Part shown: positions 46,900 to 60,900 of the stretch, piece after piece
Layout: every line of letters starts with the position of its first letter
Numbering within the stretch: the stretch's first letter is position 1
NCBI GenBank assembly: GCA_031763025.1
Contig: JASSKH010000038.1
Coordinates: 3,203,001-3,267,000 of the forward strand
DNA length: 64,000 nt
Reading direction: 5' to 3'
Source: Macrocystis pyrifera
Taxonomy: Eukaryota; Sar; Phaeophyceae; Laminariales; Laminariaceae
The notes under the pieces: generated by a model
The model's input: only the letters and a program-made list of their open reading frames with translations
Database searches by the model: none
Told to the model about the DNA's origin: nothing
Translations under genes and position numbers: made by a program

Positions 46900-47165
46900 C
46901 TAAACATCCCGCCACACCGGCAGCAAGAGATGACATCATCATCATGTTCGGACGCGTGTTTCTTCAATACCACACAGCAGAGGTAGCACATTCCGGCTAA
47001 ATATGTTCTCTGAATGGCGGGGTCTCGCCATAACCCAAAATCGTCAGAATGCGCGCCACAATATTGTTTCGAAAAATGACTGCTTGTATACTTGAGCGAT
47101 GGGATTGTTCATCAACCACTGCACTTTGATTTTTGCCGGAGTCAGTTTTCGGGCGACTTAAACCT
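46900..47165. other. Spacer without recognisable gene
   Basis: Nothing supported. Confidence 0.4.
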
Positions 47166-47166
47166 T

Positions 47167-47248
47167 TTTAGTGCCGCAGTCTCGTTGTGGGGACAAATCA
47201 CTTGGAATTAGAGTGGTTTGTCCCCAAATCGGGACTGCGGTACTAAAG
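47167..47248. mobile_element. MITE-3 copy
   Basis: TTTAGTGCCGCAGTCTCG..GGGGACAAATCACTTGG..TGTCCCCAAATCGGGACTGC..GGTACTAAA, a near-perfect foldback. Confidence 0.8.
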
Positions 47249-47249
47249 G

Positions 47250-47940
47250 GAGTTCTTCATGTGAGGAGCCTCAGAAAATGGCGCGCCTCTACTGTAACTT
47301 GCGCCTTCGGCCGGTATGTATGCAGCGAAATAAATAACGTTCGAGTGTGGTGCGGCCTCGTACATCTTGACTCAAGTTATACGCGATGAGCATACATCAT
47401 GGTATAGGAACACGACACGTGTGGCGTGACGTCCAACATGGATGACACAACATGAACGCGTGGCGGCAAGAGCGATGCAAGGTGCAGCCAGCGTTTTCGC
47501 CCCCACTCGTGCGTCGTAACAGTTCAAGGATACACGGATTACATGTTGGGTTTCGCAAAATTTGCGCCTCTTTGATCGCGGCAGCCAAACTGAAAGCCTC
47601 CTTATTCTGGAAACCTTGCGGCCATGGCATGCATGTTCTTGTTCCAGGTGTCCGATACTTCCAAGCATAATATTACCCATGTATTCCTACCTGGTATGTA
47701 ATTCCCACGCATATAACTACCGGCATACCGGGCATCTTTTCCTGTTGGTCAACTCCGCTCCCTTCACCATGTTCTCCTTCCTCTGATATTACTGTCCCAT
47801 ACAGTACCATGTTCGGGCCGATGTCGTGCACAAGAAATAATAACTTAAGTTAGCGGAACGCATCCTCTCCCCAAAAAGATCCAGCCTCGTAGGTCAAATC
47901 AATATTTTAATTTCTTTCTACAGCAGTGGGTGTCCCGAAC
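47250..47940. other. Spacer without recognisable gene
   Basis: Open frames up to about 100 codons on both strands, with no family resemblance, start context or splice logic. TACCTGGTA at 47688-47696. Confidence 0.4.
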
Positions 47941-47946
47941 TACTAC

Positions 47947-48055
47947 TATTACGGCGGACCATAGTAAATAGGACCAACGGTACACACAAAAGCCTATATA
48001 TTTCCCTATTTTTACTAACAACATTCGGTTCTATTTACTATGATCCCCCGTAATA
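47947..48055. mobile_element. MITE-1 copy
   Basis: TA-flanked; ends TTACGGCGGACC and GATCCCCCGTAA. Confidence 0.88.
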
Positions 48056-48206
48056 CTGTACTGCGCCGCCAATGCCCCAACTCCTCCTGAAAAACCAAGA
48101 ACTCCAAGCAGCGTGCCAGAGAAAAAACTGGGACAAGTACAAGGATGTGTCTACTAATAGCTCGTAGCGCACTCCGGGGGGGGGGGGTACCCGGGTTTCT
48201 ATTTAC

Positions 48207-48358
48207 AGTAGAGGGTGTGTGGAATAATGCCGGTGAAATCACTTGGCACCGACGGAAATCACCAGTGTGGCAGGCAGTGTGTTAGAATAATGCCGGTGTT
48301 CGCTATAATGCCGATGTATAGGCCTGATAGCACATACCGGCACTATAGAGGGACCACT
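48207..48358. mobile_element. MITE-2 copy
   Basis: The right end ACCGGCACTATAGAGGGACC is intact. The left end is degraded to GTGTGGAATAATGCCGG. Confidence 0.7.
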
Positions 48359-48937
48359 ACTGCAGTAGGGCACTTTGGGGTTCGGGTATACATAGAGTAG
48401 GATACTCTGGGGGTACCCGGGTGTCTACCCCAGTATGACCAAAATAACCAGGTATGGTACCCGGGTACCTCAAGAGTACATAGACCCTACGAAACACCCC
48501 AGGAACAAGACGAGTTGGTGCACGAACACTTGCACACAGCACCAGTTCTCCCACTCTGTTTCCAGGTCGTTTTTTTTTTCCGAGCTACCTCTTGAATCAG
48601 GAGCAGTTCTATAACAAATCTTAACAAAACTAACAAAACTAAAACAGGGTTAACGCACCCTTTCGGACTACAGTAACTGCCAAGCATATTAATACACCGC
48701 TCTAAATTCACGTAAGTTTCCCCCCGAAAAAGTGGGGGCAACTTGGGCAACACAAAAAAAAAAAAAAAAACTTGTGGCATTGTAGTGTGGCATGCTTTTT
48801 GCAATTTTATAATGCCACCATGTCTCCCAAAAAAAAATAGGGATCGCTTGTACGTTCCATGTTTAATCCACAAGGTCTTTTATTTTTCGGGATGGAGTGG
48901 TACTACAGTAGTAAAGAGTTACACCAGGCACAGCAGT

Positions 48938-49074
48938 AGTGGTCCTTCTATAGTGTCGGTCGGTATACGCCAGTCAACAACACAGGCACTATAGCGGCCA
49001 CCAGCACCACTCCGCACACTGTTAAATCCCATCTGATACGCCAAGCGGTTCCACGGGCACTATAGAGGGACCAA
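48938..49074. mobile_element. MITE-2 copy
   Basis: Left GTGGTCCTTCTATAGTGTCG, right GGGCACTATAGAGGGACCAA. Confidence 0.75.
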
Positions 49075-49136
49075 CACTTGTACCCTCGCTAACTGATGCC
49101 CCTCGGTACTGGTGGCAAGGATGTCCAAACGGGATC

Positions 49137-49286
49137 TTACACGCCTACCAGGTACGTCTTTTTCAGCAACGCCCTGCGGAAGACTGGGCCTTCTACCGAG
49201 CGCCGACCGATCATCGCCAAGTAAAAAGGGTCACGAGAGTACAAGTTGTTATACCCACTCGTACTCGTCCTCCCCCACCGCCAACG
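49137..49286 (-). CDS. Unidentified gene, candidate terminal exon
   Basis: The acceptor TTGCTACAG opens RWRWGRTSTSGYNNLYSRDP, then FYLAMIGRRSVEGPVFRRAL and LKKTYLVGV, then TAA. The last sense codons lie over a TACCTGGTA palindrome (49146-49154), the same motif found as small insertions elsewhere. The native C-terminus may therefore have been altered, or a donor may lie here. Confidence 0.55.
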   Translation of the reverse strand, partial: RWRWGRTSTSGYNNLYSRDPFYLAMIGRRSVEGPVFRRALLKKTYLVGV

Positions 49287-52200
49287 CTGTAGCAAGGAAC
49301 ACAATGTCAACCCTCCCAAAGCAGTCAAACACGCGCATCACGGGGTTTGAGCAGAAGCACCTCCCGCAAGACCAGAGGGCGGAGAGGCAAGCCGCCGACC
49401 CACCAGGGGCGTGACCGGGGACCGAGCTCAAAAGCTGGCCCAGATAGCGCCGGTTTCGCCTCCCGTTCTCGAGCTCATTCATGACCCTCACCGAGTAGGT
49501 GAAGTTCGGGAGTTCCATCGAGGCGACGGAGGGCAAGCACTCGGGGTTTTCTTGCGAGAGTTCCCCCCCCCGCCCGAGGTGGGGGGTAAGGTTGACCCCT
49601 GCGATGTCAGGGCACTCGGCCAAGCCGCCATACTTGATCCTGCATCCTAGGTCGTGGTCGTCTTCCTCCTCATCGTGGGGTTCTTCTCCTTCTCCCACTC
49701 CAACTCGCCCCATGCAGAAATCGGTAGAGAGGCCTGTGGATGGTGTTGGTGATACAAAAAAAAGGTTCGATTCATACCAGGACCTGTTAACAACATTATT
49801 ATTATTTTGAATGGTATTTTCGTGATGGAATACGCATGACTGCTTTGTACCAGGTGTGGTGTTTGGCTTTGTATGGCATACTATGAATGGGAGCCGTCTA
49901 CAAATGTGTATCAACTCACTATAGCATGACATACTAAAAGCCATGAAATATTGTCGGTACGCTAAAATTGAACCCATGCAGGTGTCCCACGACTAGATAT
50001 TACGGGGGACCATATTAAATAGGACCTACGGTACAAACAAAAACCTATATATTTTGCTTTTTTTACTAACGATATTCGGTCCTATTTACTATGGTCCCCC
50101 GTAATAGGCGTTTTTGTTGTACGGAGTTGTGAATGGGCATTTCTACTTGAAAACCCATGCGCTTGGCTTGTATGGCGTTTCGTACACCAGCATTTGATGC
50201 TGAAAAACACCCAGCTGAAATACTCAAAAACAGGCCCAGTCTATTAATAGGTGGTTTCACTATAATCGCAAATGGCCAATATTCACCCCCACTACAAAAA
50301 CGCCAACGACAGTGTTACTCGTACCGTGGTTGCTTTCGTTGTATTTCCAACACCAAAACATACCAGTACTTGGTACCTGTGATGGGGAGGGGTACACACC
50401 TAACATGCGGTTTTTTCTCTCTCTCTCTCTCTCTCTCTCAACGTATCTGGATCACTGGTGTGTGTATGTCGTGTCTGTCGTCTCCAGTATGATGACAAGG
50501 TAATGCAGTGTCTACTCTCTATACTGCAATACACTGCAATATCTCTGTGGCTTAGTTTTGTGGCCGCATAACTCGTATCTCTCTACATGTCGGATTGAAA
50601 AATCGGCACGAGTACCGGCTGTGCTGGATGCCGACGGGCAGAAACAACGGTTTAATGTGAAGAACACGCACAGGTTTGTATTTTCGAGGAGGATAACCCT
50701 AAATATACCTGTGAGAGGGTTATAACCCTAAAGATATCTGTGAGAGGTAATTTACCTGTGAGAGGGTTAGGGCGGTCTCCCCTTCCGGTCAGCTCCACCT
50801 CGCGGTCATCGTACATCGTCTCGTGGAATACCGCGTCGAACCCCTTAACCTTGCCGTCCTGAGCGCTCTCTCGCGGCCCAGCCTTCGCGGCCAGCGCGAA
50901 CTGGAGGGCCTTGATCGAAAAGACGCCCCGCCCAGATCCAATCCCTCCGCGGACTGCGACTTCTGAATATTTTATGATGAAAATATCGAGCACACGTGTC
51001 ACAGAGAAGATAGCGTGAGAAAAAAATATACGTTTCACGTATGATAGTCACACCACAGTAGATGAGTATGGGCGTTATCAGGGTCGTTCACGAGTCGGGC
51101 CAAACCTCGCGCGTCAGGCCAGGTCGGGCAAGGGGTGGCCCGACCCGACCCGTGAGATTTCAAAAACTTCCTGGCCCGACTCACGGGTCGGGTCATGACC
51201 CGCGAAGAGCCCCGGGTATCATGATCATGATGACGATGCTAATGTCATCCTCAGTACAAAAAGCTGGTATTAATACTATGTTTGTCTGTCTGTAATTGGT
51301 TAGCGCGATCCAAAGCGCTTCAGCCCCGCTTTGCCCCATGAGTAGAGGGGCTGGGTGCCACCACCAGCCAAACACCGGGTCCCATGTCGCGCCGAGCCGT
51401 GGCCGTGACACAATCCCGAGGGAGTTCTGGCAATCATTTATCTAGCCAGCCTAGCTGCTAATTTACAATTAGGTAGCACAATTTTGGATGCAGGTCGGTT
51501 GGCCAAATCCATGCCAGGGGCCGCTGGCTCATTCTGTACAAGATTGGTGTTGAACTGAGCCATCGAGATTCTGCCACAACCGGGGAGGATAGGGTCCTAT
51601 TCGGGAATCAGAGACCCCTCCACATCTCTACAACTCCGAAAAATCGCGAACCAAAATAGCGGTGAGTCGACACCACCCCGCACGGTGTGGGGAGCCCACC
51701 AACATCAGCTGATCACTGATTGGTTGGGGCTCATGGAGCCATCGGCACCGGGGGACGATAGGGTCCTATACCCGGATCAGAAATCATTTCATACATCTAC
51801 ATCGAAAGCGGACACGTGCCGGGTCGATACCGCCCAGCAATGTGCGGAAACCCCAACCCCACTGGCTGATTTCTGATCGGCAAGGGCTCATGGAGCCAGC
51901 GCGTGGAGACAGTTGCCCCTCGGGACGAAGGCACGGTCCCGCCGCACCCGGGGACGATACGGTCACATCCCTGTATATTAAATCCTTCCATCCCCTACGA
52001 CTCCATCAACCCGGGGACGAAAATGGACACCCCTCGACTCGATACCGCTCCGCAAGGTGTGGAGACCCCAACCCCACTGACTGCATTACGGTTGGCTGTC
52101 CTGGGGCTCATGGTCGATGTCCCCCCGCACACGGGGATGATAAGACCCCGTCTCCGGGTCAGAAATCCTTCCATACATGTTAACTCTTCGCGAACCCGGT

Positions 52201-55200
52201 ACAAAAACGGGCATCCCCCGCGTCGATGCATCGATATCGCTCCGCACGGTGGTTCTTATATTTCCGTTCAGAGTGGTACTTCACACAACACTACGAGTAC
52301 TACCATACCAGGTACTCATGTACTACTATTACTACTACTACTACTACTACTCTACTACTACTACTACTATCACAACTACTGCTTGTAGTAGTGGTCCCTC
52401 TATAGTGCCGGTGGAATCGCTTGGCACAGATGGAATTGACGAATGTGGCATTAATAGCGTGCGGAGTAGTGCCGGTTGTCGCCGGAGTCCCTGCATTGTT
52501 GGCTGGCGCCTGCATTCCGGCACTATACAAAAACCACTCCAGCTGTAGTAGGGAAAATGCATGCGCTGTACTCGCCCCGGGGCAACCTGCCCAACAAGTC
52601 TGCGTTTAACATCAACGACTTGAGCTGCTGGACACTCTCACAATCCCACTGAACAGGGAGGCTGTGGGCAGATTGACGTGGCTGTCGACCACGACGAGGC
52701 CGGGTATCTCGACAGTCACACCAAGCTGCCCACACTCTCCCTGTCATATTATCCTTTCAAGATAATATAGCTGGGATTTCGACCGCTTCTTTGACGGGCA
52801 AATATCTACCAAGATAGTGGGAAACAGCGCACATTGCGCGAGAGCGATGCAGAGCACCGCAAAACAACAGGGCCCACGGCACATAGCCTTAACTGCGTCG
52901 ACGCCGGCCATCTTACACCTTGCTGCTAAATCTAAAGTATGGCCGACCTACCAGTGGGGGCAGAGAGGACCACTCTAGTCCCTACTGTAGCATATTTACA
53001 CCTGGTACAATTTGTACGTTCCAAAGGGTGCTTGGCCTACACATAAAGGAATCGAAGGTGAGGTACAAGCACGCAAACTACCTGTAGTGCTGTCGCATAC
53101 GGTACAGCACACAAGATAACACCCCCCCCTGGGTTGAATTTCGTAGCCGATTTTCGCCATAACACATGCCTTAAGGGGGGCACCACGCTACATCACAAAC
53201 ACCCCCTGGGTTGATTTTGAACATCAGAGCCGATTTTCGCCAAATAATGGGGGGGAGGGGGGGGGGGCACACAACGAATATGGTGGCTTGAAAAAAATAT
53301 CGTGTTGAGATATGTTTCCATAGACGTAAGCATCTCTCGGCGCATGCACTCTCCCCGTTGTCGACATGAAAAAAAACTTCGACAAACGCCCGAGGCGGTG
53401 TTTCACGTTGCGTGTTACGAATACATATGACACGGTACTTTGTACCAGCGCTATCACTGCACAATTAGACGCGAGTCGACGAGGGAAGAAAGCGCTAGCT
53501 GAAGCCTTCTCTCTCGCGGTAAAAACGCCTAGCAAGGTACGAACAATAGTGGAGAGGAGGCAGACAGAAGAGCCCGCCTTAATGGTGACCCCGGGTCTGA
53601 GCTACGAACGACTTTTAGCAAGGAGAGAGAAAAAGATGGGCGAAGATGATAACGAGCACAACAGCCGTTAAAAGCTGCTGGCTTCTACCTTGAGCAAGTG
53701 TCGCCGGCAAAAAAAAACGCACCACTACGTCCCGAAATATAATAACCGTACGTATATTAATTTATAATACAAACATTCTTATATTTTGGGACGTAGTGTA
53801 TCAAACATGAGGGTTGTGAATCGGAGTCCATTCAGCCGATTCACCCAACTCATCGGAGCAATTTAAATCGGAATCGGAATATCGCCAAATCTGGGCAATA
53901 TTCGTACCCATGTTTTGCCGGTGCAAAAATACTCAATTTCGCACGGATTGTGAATGAGAAACGAAGCCAAAACGGCGTGAGTTTCGTTTTTTGTGCTCGC
54001 CCGATACACAGCGGATATATCGTCTGCGCCGAAAAGAGACGTTTAAAACATCGGTAAACACGGCCAATTCACAGCCGTATCAAGCTTACCTGCTCGCTTT
54101 CTCTCCTCGTCGCCCTTGGGCTTGAGGCCCTCCACGATGAACGCCTCCTTCTCCTGCAAAATAACATCGCACCGCATCATACGTACAATCATCGAGGGGG
54201 CCGGAAATTTTTTTATAAAAAATGCGCTCGCATGTTTATATATATATATATAAATATGGGCTGTGAGCCGCCACGACCTGACTGCAGTCCCGTAAGTGAG
54301 AAACAACCCAAAATTCTAAGTGGTTTGCCCTCAAAAAGGGACTGCAGTCCTAAATGTGTCAACCCACCAATTAGGTGCAAGTCGGATCATTCGCTGATCG
54401 AGTTCCGGAGGTGCCGACAAATCTCGCCCATTGGGTCTTCATCCGTGTAGAAGGGGCTGCTGAAAGCGGGAGACACTGTCGATATTTTGGGTGGGGCCCT
54501 CTCCGCCGGGTAGGGGCTGATTTTGGCTCGCTTCGCTCGCCTGACTTAAGTCGGCAAGTCGGCTGGTCACCAGCTGGCTTCGCCAGCCGACTATCAGTAG
54601 CCAACTACTCGTACAAGTCAATTATTACGGGGGACCATAGAGTAAGTAGGACCAAATAGTGGTAGTAAAAAATAGGCAAATGTTTGGGTTCTTGAGTGTA
54701 CCGTAGGTCCTATTTACTATGGCCCCCCTCAATAGTTGGATAACGGCGGCGCCTACCGATTTATTATAAGTCGTAGAAATCCTGCCCGACTCACAGCTGT
54801 ACCCAGACGGGGGTGAACCTTTTGGGACTCGAAGGGACTGCGAACTTCTCAGGAGTGCTTATATACAGCGTCCGTGCTCTGCTTGGTTCGGGGGATTATA
54901 TCATACCCTCCGAACCAGGGCTTACAAACGCGAGGAAATGAGCCACACAGAAGCATAATCTCCTACCGATGCTTGTACATGCTGATGCGCGCCATGCGCC
55001 ACATCTATGTAGAAGGTTGAAAAAACAGCAGGCGTCTCATTTTTTTCTTGATTTTGTCGTATCCACCTGGGCCCCCACGCCGGCCGGAAATTTTTGTCCA
55101 CGTTTGGAGTTTGCTATGAACACCAAACAGAATTTATATAAGCGGGCAAAGTGGTAACTGGTATACCCTACAGATGGCCGGGACCCCCCCCCCCCCCCCC

Positions 55201-57907
55201 CCCCCCTTGCATAATGTGGGCGTAAACAAATCCTTGTGTAGACATTGAACAATGTACTGCAGTATTAATAGCATACCATGAGGCGTGTACACCGAATTGA
55301 GACGTTGTCGACGCCTTCTCAGGTTTTGCTGCATTGTTCAATGGCTACGCAAGAATTTTGCTCACGCCCACATTGTGCAAGGGGGAGGGGCGGGGGGTGG
55401 GGGCCCCGGCCACCTGTGACCTGTGCTGTAGATCCCTCGTCGTGCCTCCTTGCTCTGCCCCCTGCTCACCTTAGCGTATATCTTCAACCCGCCCAACACA
55501 CCCTTCTGCGAGATCGCGTCGTCACCGAGCCAAAACGGCAAAGCGGGCACCTTCCCGACCCTCGACCCAACCACGGACACCAGGAGCGGGCGCAAGAATT
55601 CCCCCGCATCTCGATTGCTCACATATCCCGCCGCCTTACCGACGGAACTCCCCTGGAACCCTCCCCCAGAAGCTTGCCTCTGCCCTTCTCCACCTCCACG
55701 TCCTCCTTCCGATCCCCCCGCGCCTCCCCCCCATACTTGCCCCTGCCCTCCCCCCCTCCCCACCCCCCCGCCTGCCCCCAATCATGAGCCCCTCCTCCCT
55801 GTTCCTGGCCTTGCACCACTGTTGCAGGTCCCATAACCGTCGAGTCTACAGGGTTGGGGTTTGCGCCAGCTGGGGAGGGGCGTGCTGCGTGGGACGCCGA
55901 AATCGGCAGAACCCACCCGTCCGGCCCTATGACCAACTCCTCGAACCCGCTACGGTGGGCAGAAAGGTGCCAGTGGAACGTAAAAAACGAGCACCTCGAA
56001 TAGCGACAGCACCCACACCCCCTTCTTCCGCAGCGCCGCGAGAGCTCTCTTCGCCGCCAGCTCGCTCGGTCTCCCCGCACGCCCCACAAGCACGCCTCCA
56101 CAAAAAAGGCTCTCGTCCACATCCACGTTGCTCTGCAGGCCTGGCTGCGGAGTGGAACTCCCCATGAGGGCGTACACGTTCGCCGTGTGGTTCCTACGGG
56201 GCTCCTTGAGAGGGCAGCAGCGCGCCACCGCCAGCATGGAGCCGTCGCGGTTGGACCCCAGGTGCCGGAGCCGAGGGAGGGCGACGACCCCCTCGGCGTC
56301 GCGAGGGAGTTCCCCTCCGTTGCGCAGGAGGCCTGGACAGGCTGCTTCGAGCGGCCGCACCAGCTGGCACGCGCCTTCGTAGGAGAGAAGATCCGGCTTC
56401 ACCTGTCCTCCGGGGGGGGGGGGGGATAATCGGTTCGGAAACTGTCGGAGGCGTGACTGGTGAGTCAGTCTCTCCCCAACACGAAATATATACCATTTTA
56501 GTGTAGATTCAGCGGCTTAACCTGTACTCGGGAGGGGGGGACTGAGCGAGAATCGGAGTTGTAACCGTTGGAGGCGTAATCGGTGAGTCAATTTCCCTCC
56601 ACCATTCATACAGTAGTATATAACAGGTACGGGATGTGGTGTTGGATATCGTCACGGGATTTTTCCATGCGGAGCCTCACAAGGAGGTCAGGCAGAGCCC
56701 ATTCGTGCTTTCCATGTGTCTCGAGGCACACGCGACGCCTAGCCACGAAAAAGACGACAGCGCTCCTTGCAACCCCCTCTCTACCCGCCAGCACCCGCTG
56801 ACACCCGCGACGGCGCCGGGCTCGCCCGTGGTGCCGTGCTCCGAGTACACGCAGGTGCATGAAAAATAGATCAGATAGATCGTCATCTGTGAGACGATTT
56901 GGAACAAACTGGTACGGATTTTCTGCGAGATAGGAAAAATCTGCATAATTTCAACCGCAATGCCCATTTCGTCCGGCGAATGCACGTGAAATTCGCATAT
57001 AGGTACTCTAAAACTCATCTAAACCTGGGTATAGACCCCCAGTATGCGAAATAACACGACAAAATGTGATTGCAAGCGAAAATCATCGCGAGATCATTGG
57101 GGTCAAAGCCTACTCTGGGGCGGCGAACGATAGTCGATGATCAGAGTTGTAACCGTCGAAGGCGTGATTGGTGTCAGCCTACTTAGCCACTGCCCCACCA
57201 GCATTGCACCACTCTGGCGGGAAATGCAATCCCGGTTTCGACTCTAAGCATTAGATTGTATGCGAAGAATTTAGATGAAAACAGTTTGTTTGTGGGTTTC
57301 TTGTGGTCCGTTTCCAATATAAAAGATGATCCCAACCCACGAACCTTTAGGTTCTTCTGAGGTTGTGGCAAAAAGTGGCCAAAATGCCACTTTTATTAGA
57401 AAGCGGACAAAATGCCACTTTTAACCTAATTATTACTGGATTGGGTTATAAGCTCTCAGGAAGGTGCCAAGGGTCAAGGGTTATTCGCACACAGGAAACA
57501 AACCACAAGAAACCCAACCAAATTGGTTCCGAAACCAATGATTTGTAAACACCCTAACATTCATACCGGTAGTCCAAAGGGGTCTTACATCTCCGGCCAG
57601 AGAGATTGTAACGTACCACTATTTCCGGAAAAATAATCACCATTTGTGAACTATTATGGGGGACCATAGTAAATAGGATCAAATATTGGTAGTAAAAACA
57701 GGTCAATATATAGGTTCTTGTGTCTACCATAGGTCCTATTTACTATGCCCCCCCCGTAATCGTGTTTAATCAAATCGATCCTTGTTTTTCGTAGGGCTGT
57801 GAATCGCGATATCGGAATCATAGATATAGAATAGCGACGGGTGTTTTTCGATATTTTCAAAACGTGATACGCCATGCTGGCCCCTTCTCACAACCCGGGA
57901 CCCCTCC

Positions 57908-57975
<68 letters not shown>

Positions 57976-60900
57976 CCGCCCTTGATACTCTCGCACCTTC
58001 ATTGCCCGAATAAAATCAGCGACATCTTGTGGTCTCACGGGGGTCAGCACCACCTGGCTCGCCACCATCACGCCTGATGGCACGAAGCCGCAAATCATGC
58101 TCGCGGACCCTTCCTCCCCTGCCTCTGAACCGCCTCCTCCTGGTACCCCACCCCCGCTTTCTCGAGGGCACAGGGTCGGGGTCGTGCAGGAGTCGCTTTG
58201 GGAGTCCATGAGGTCTTTGAACAGGCTCTTGAAGTCCTCCGTCGTTGTCAACCTGTAAAACAGGGGGGAATACACACACACATTTTTTCGGGGTTCATCG
58301 TGGAGTTCTGATCACTACCAGGTGCGTGTTACTATGCCCCCCCCCCGGGGACTATAGCTGTATCATCAATAATCAGAACCAAACTGTGGTGTCCACACAT
58401 ACGGAGCGTACCCAGCTTTCGGGTCCACAGCGGGTTCTGATTACTACCCCGCCCCGTCATGTGGCTAGGTGATACCAGTCTGACCCGAAATATAGCGACC
58501 GTTAGCATACAATTATTCAACCAAAAAGGTCTTTATATTTCGGGTCAGAGTGGTATGAACATAGCGGGATAATACATGGTTTTTGGGTCCACCGCTGGTT
58601 CTGATTACTATGTGATACAATGTATTACTGAGCCCCCCCGAAATAGGTATGAAGTGCGGGGGAACAGTAATCAGAACCAAATACGGTGCGTAAAGGTAGC
58701 GGGATAATACATGATTTTTGGGTCCGTCGTGGGTTCTGATTACTATGTATTACTATGTGTTACTATGCCCCCCCGAAATATGTATAAAGTGCGGGGGAAC
58801 AGTAATCAGAACCAAATATGGTGTGTAACCGTAGCGGGATAATACATGGTTTTTGGGGTCCATCGTGGGTTCTGATTACTACCAGTATGTGTTACTATGC
58901 CCCCCCCCGAAATATGTATAAAGTGCGGGGGAACAGAGTAATCAGAACCAAATATGGTGTGTAAACGATGCGGGATAATACCTGGTTTTTGGGTCCATGG
59001 TAAGTTTTTACTACTATATATTACTATGGCCCCTGTTGACATGTATAAAGTGCGGGGGAACAGAGTAATCAGAACCAAAAAAGCGGGTGTTAAACATTGG
59101 GGGATACCTTGTTCTCGCGTCCACAGCGGGTTCTGATTACTATCCCCCCCCGTCACACGCACTATCAAGACCGAACATACATGTAGTAAGTAATCAGAAA
59201 CAAATATGGTGTGTGAACAGACGGGTGGTTACCATGGGATTCCACGGGAAATACAACGAATGTGGAATATTTCTCACCCTCGACGGTTACGTAGCGAAAG
59301 CGCGCTTCTCAATATTTTTGTCGCCGTACTGCTGTATAGTGCCTGGCCTCCGAAAAGGGCCAATCATACTATTTATACAAGACGGCGGAACGTACAAGTA
59401 CAGCACAGTATTACTACGGGGGACCATAGTTAATAGTACCAAATATTGTTATTACGGGGGTACATAGTTAACAGGACCTATGGTGACCATAAAAACCTAT
59501 ATATTTTCCTATTTTTACTAACAAAATTTGGTCCCGTTAACTACGGACCCCCGTAATAGTAAAAACAGGTAAATATATAGTCGTTTTATGTATACCATAG
59601 GTCCTATTAACTATGGACCCCCGTAACAATTGTGATCAGAACCGACCGTGGTGTGTAAACGTAGCGGGAAAATGCATGGTTTTTTGGGTCCACCGTGGGT
59701 TCTGATCGCTATATATGTAAAACTATGCATCACTATGGCCCCCCGTAATAGTGTTGGACGTCACTCGAGTTCGATACTACTACTGTACTGCTGTACGACA
59801 TACCTGGTATACCGATACACACACACACACACAAAAAAACGATACCAGGTACGTATGATTTTCGGTATTTGATACTGCCGTACATACATCAAAGCTTTTC
59901 CTTCAGTATATATCTGCAACAACAGAATGAAATAAAAACATGGGGGTGGCAGGGGATGGACGGAGGGGGGCAAAACACGTTCGACACGATATATCGGCAA
60001 TTCGATATTTCGATATATATACGTATGACCTTTCGATGCGATATCCAACACGAATATGTATGGGATATGGGTGCATCCAACAACAGGACGGGCGTGTGTG
60101 ATCTTTATTTACATTTTTTTTCCCACATTTCGGGCAGATCATCACCAGATCATGTACAGATCATACAGACCATCTACATATCATTCCCACTTGATGGTCT
60201 AGATATTTCAGGGAAGATAGATCGTCCCTGATCTGTACGATCTATCGATAGCAGCTCCTTTTGCCGGGTGGGAGCCGTATATATAACCTGCATGATCTAG
60301 GGACATGTTTCCAGAGTTGGATCTATACTACACAGATTCTGCATAACATATCATAACGGGAGGTTAGGATATAGCTCATGATCTATCTGGAGACAATCTA
60401 TCCGACGCGAGAAAAAAATCGTGGGGGGGGGGACTACAGTAGGTTGGGATGGCGCTTGAAAGGCCCCGAGTGTGCAGTGAGGCGCGCACACGGTGTGTGA
60501 ACCCCGAAACAACGCAGGCAACGTACATACCATACGTAGCCCAAAACACGCCAAAAACTAGCAGATGGACCACTCTGACACAACCAACACCCCACTCACG
60601 TGCTGTCCACTCTGTCCTCGAAGACCTCCGCGTAGGTCTCTTCCAGCTCCTCCAGCTCCATACCGTCCAGCGCCGCAACCCCCTCCTCTCCCAACACCCC
60701 CAAAAGCCTTCCGCGCTCCCCCTCCTCGAACTCCCGGCTCCCACCCCGCACCAAGCCCCGTCCTGCTCGCGACTTCAAAAAACTTTCCGAGAGGCGGTTG
60801 GCGGGCCCCATCCAAACGGGCGAACCGCCAGCGGCCGCCAAACTCCCCACCACAAACTGGACCCCCGCACCTCCGAAAAAAACTGGCGAGACCAGGCTCA

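Noticed and set aside
46463-46903. 146-codon plus-strand gene
   Set aside because: It begins inside MITE-1 and runs through MITE-3, with no family resemblance.
56606-56870. Exon of the unidentified gene or a plus-strand gene
   Set aside because: Three frames on two strands look partly protein-like. Exons at 57997-58252 and 55995-56402 already join in phase without it.
57874-58077. Proline-rich protein on the plus strand
   Set aside because: It is the translation of the 72-base C tract beside an exon of the opposite strand.
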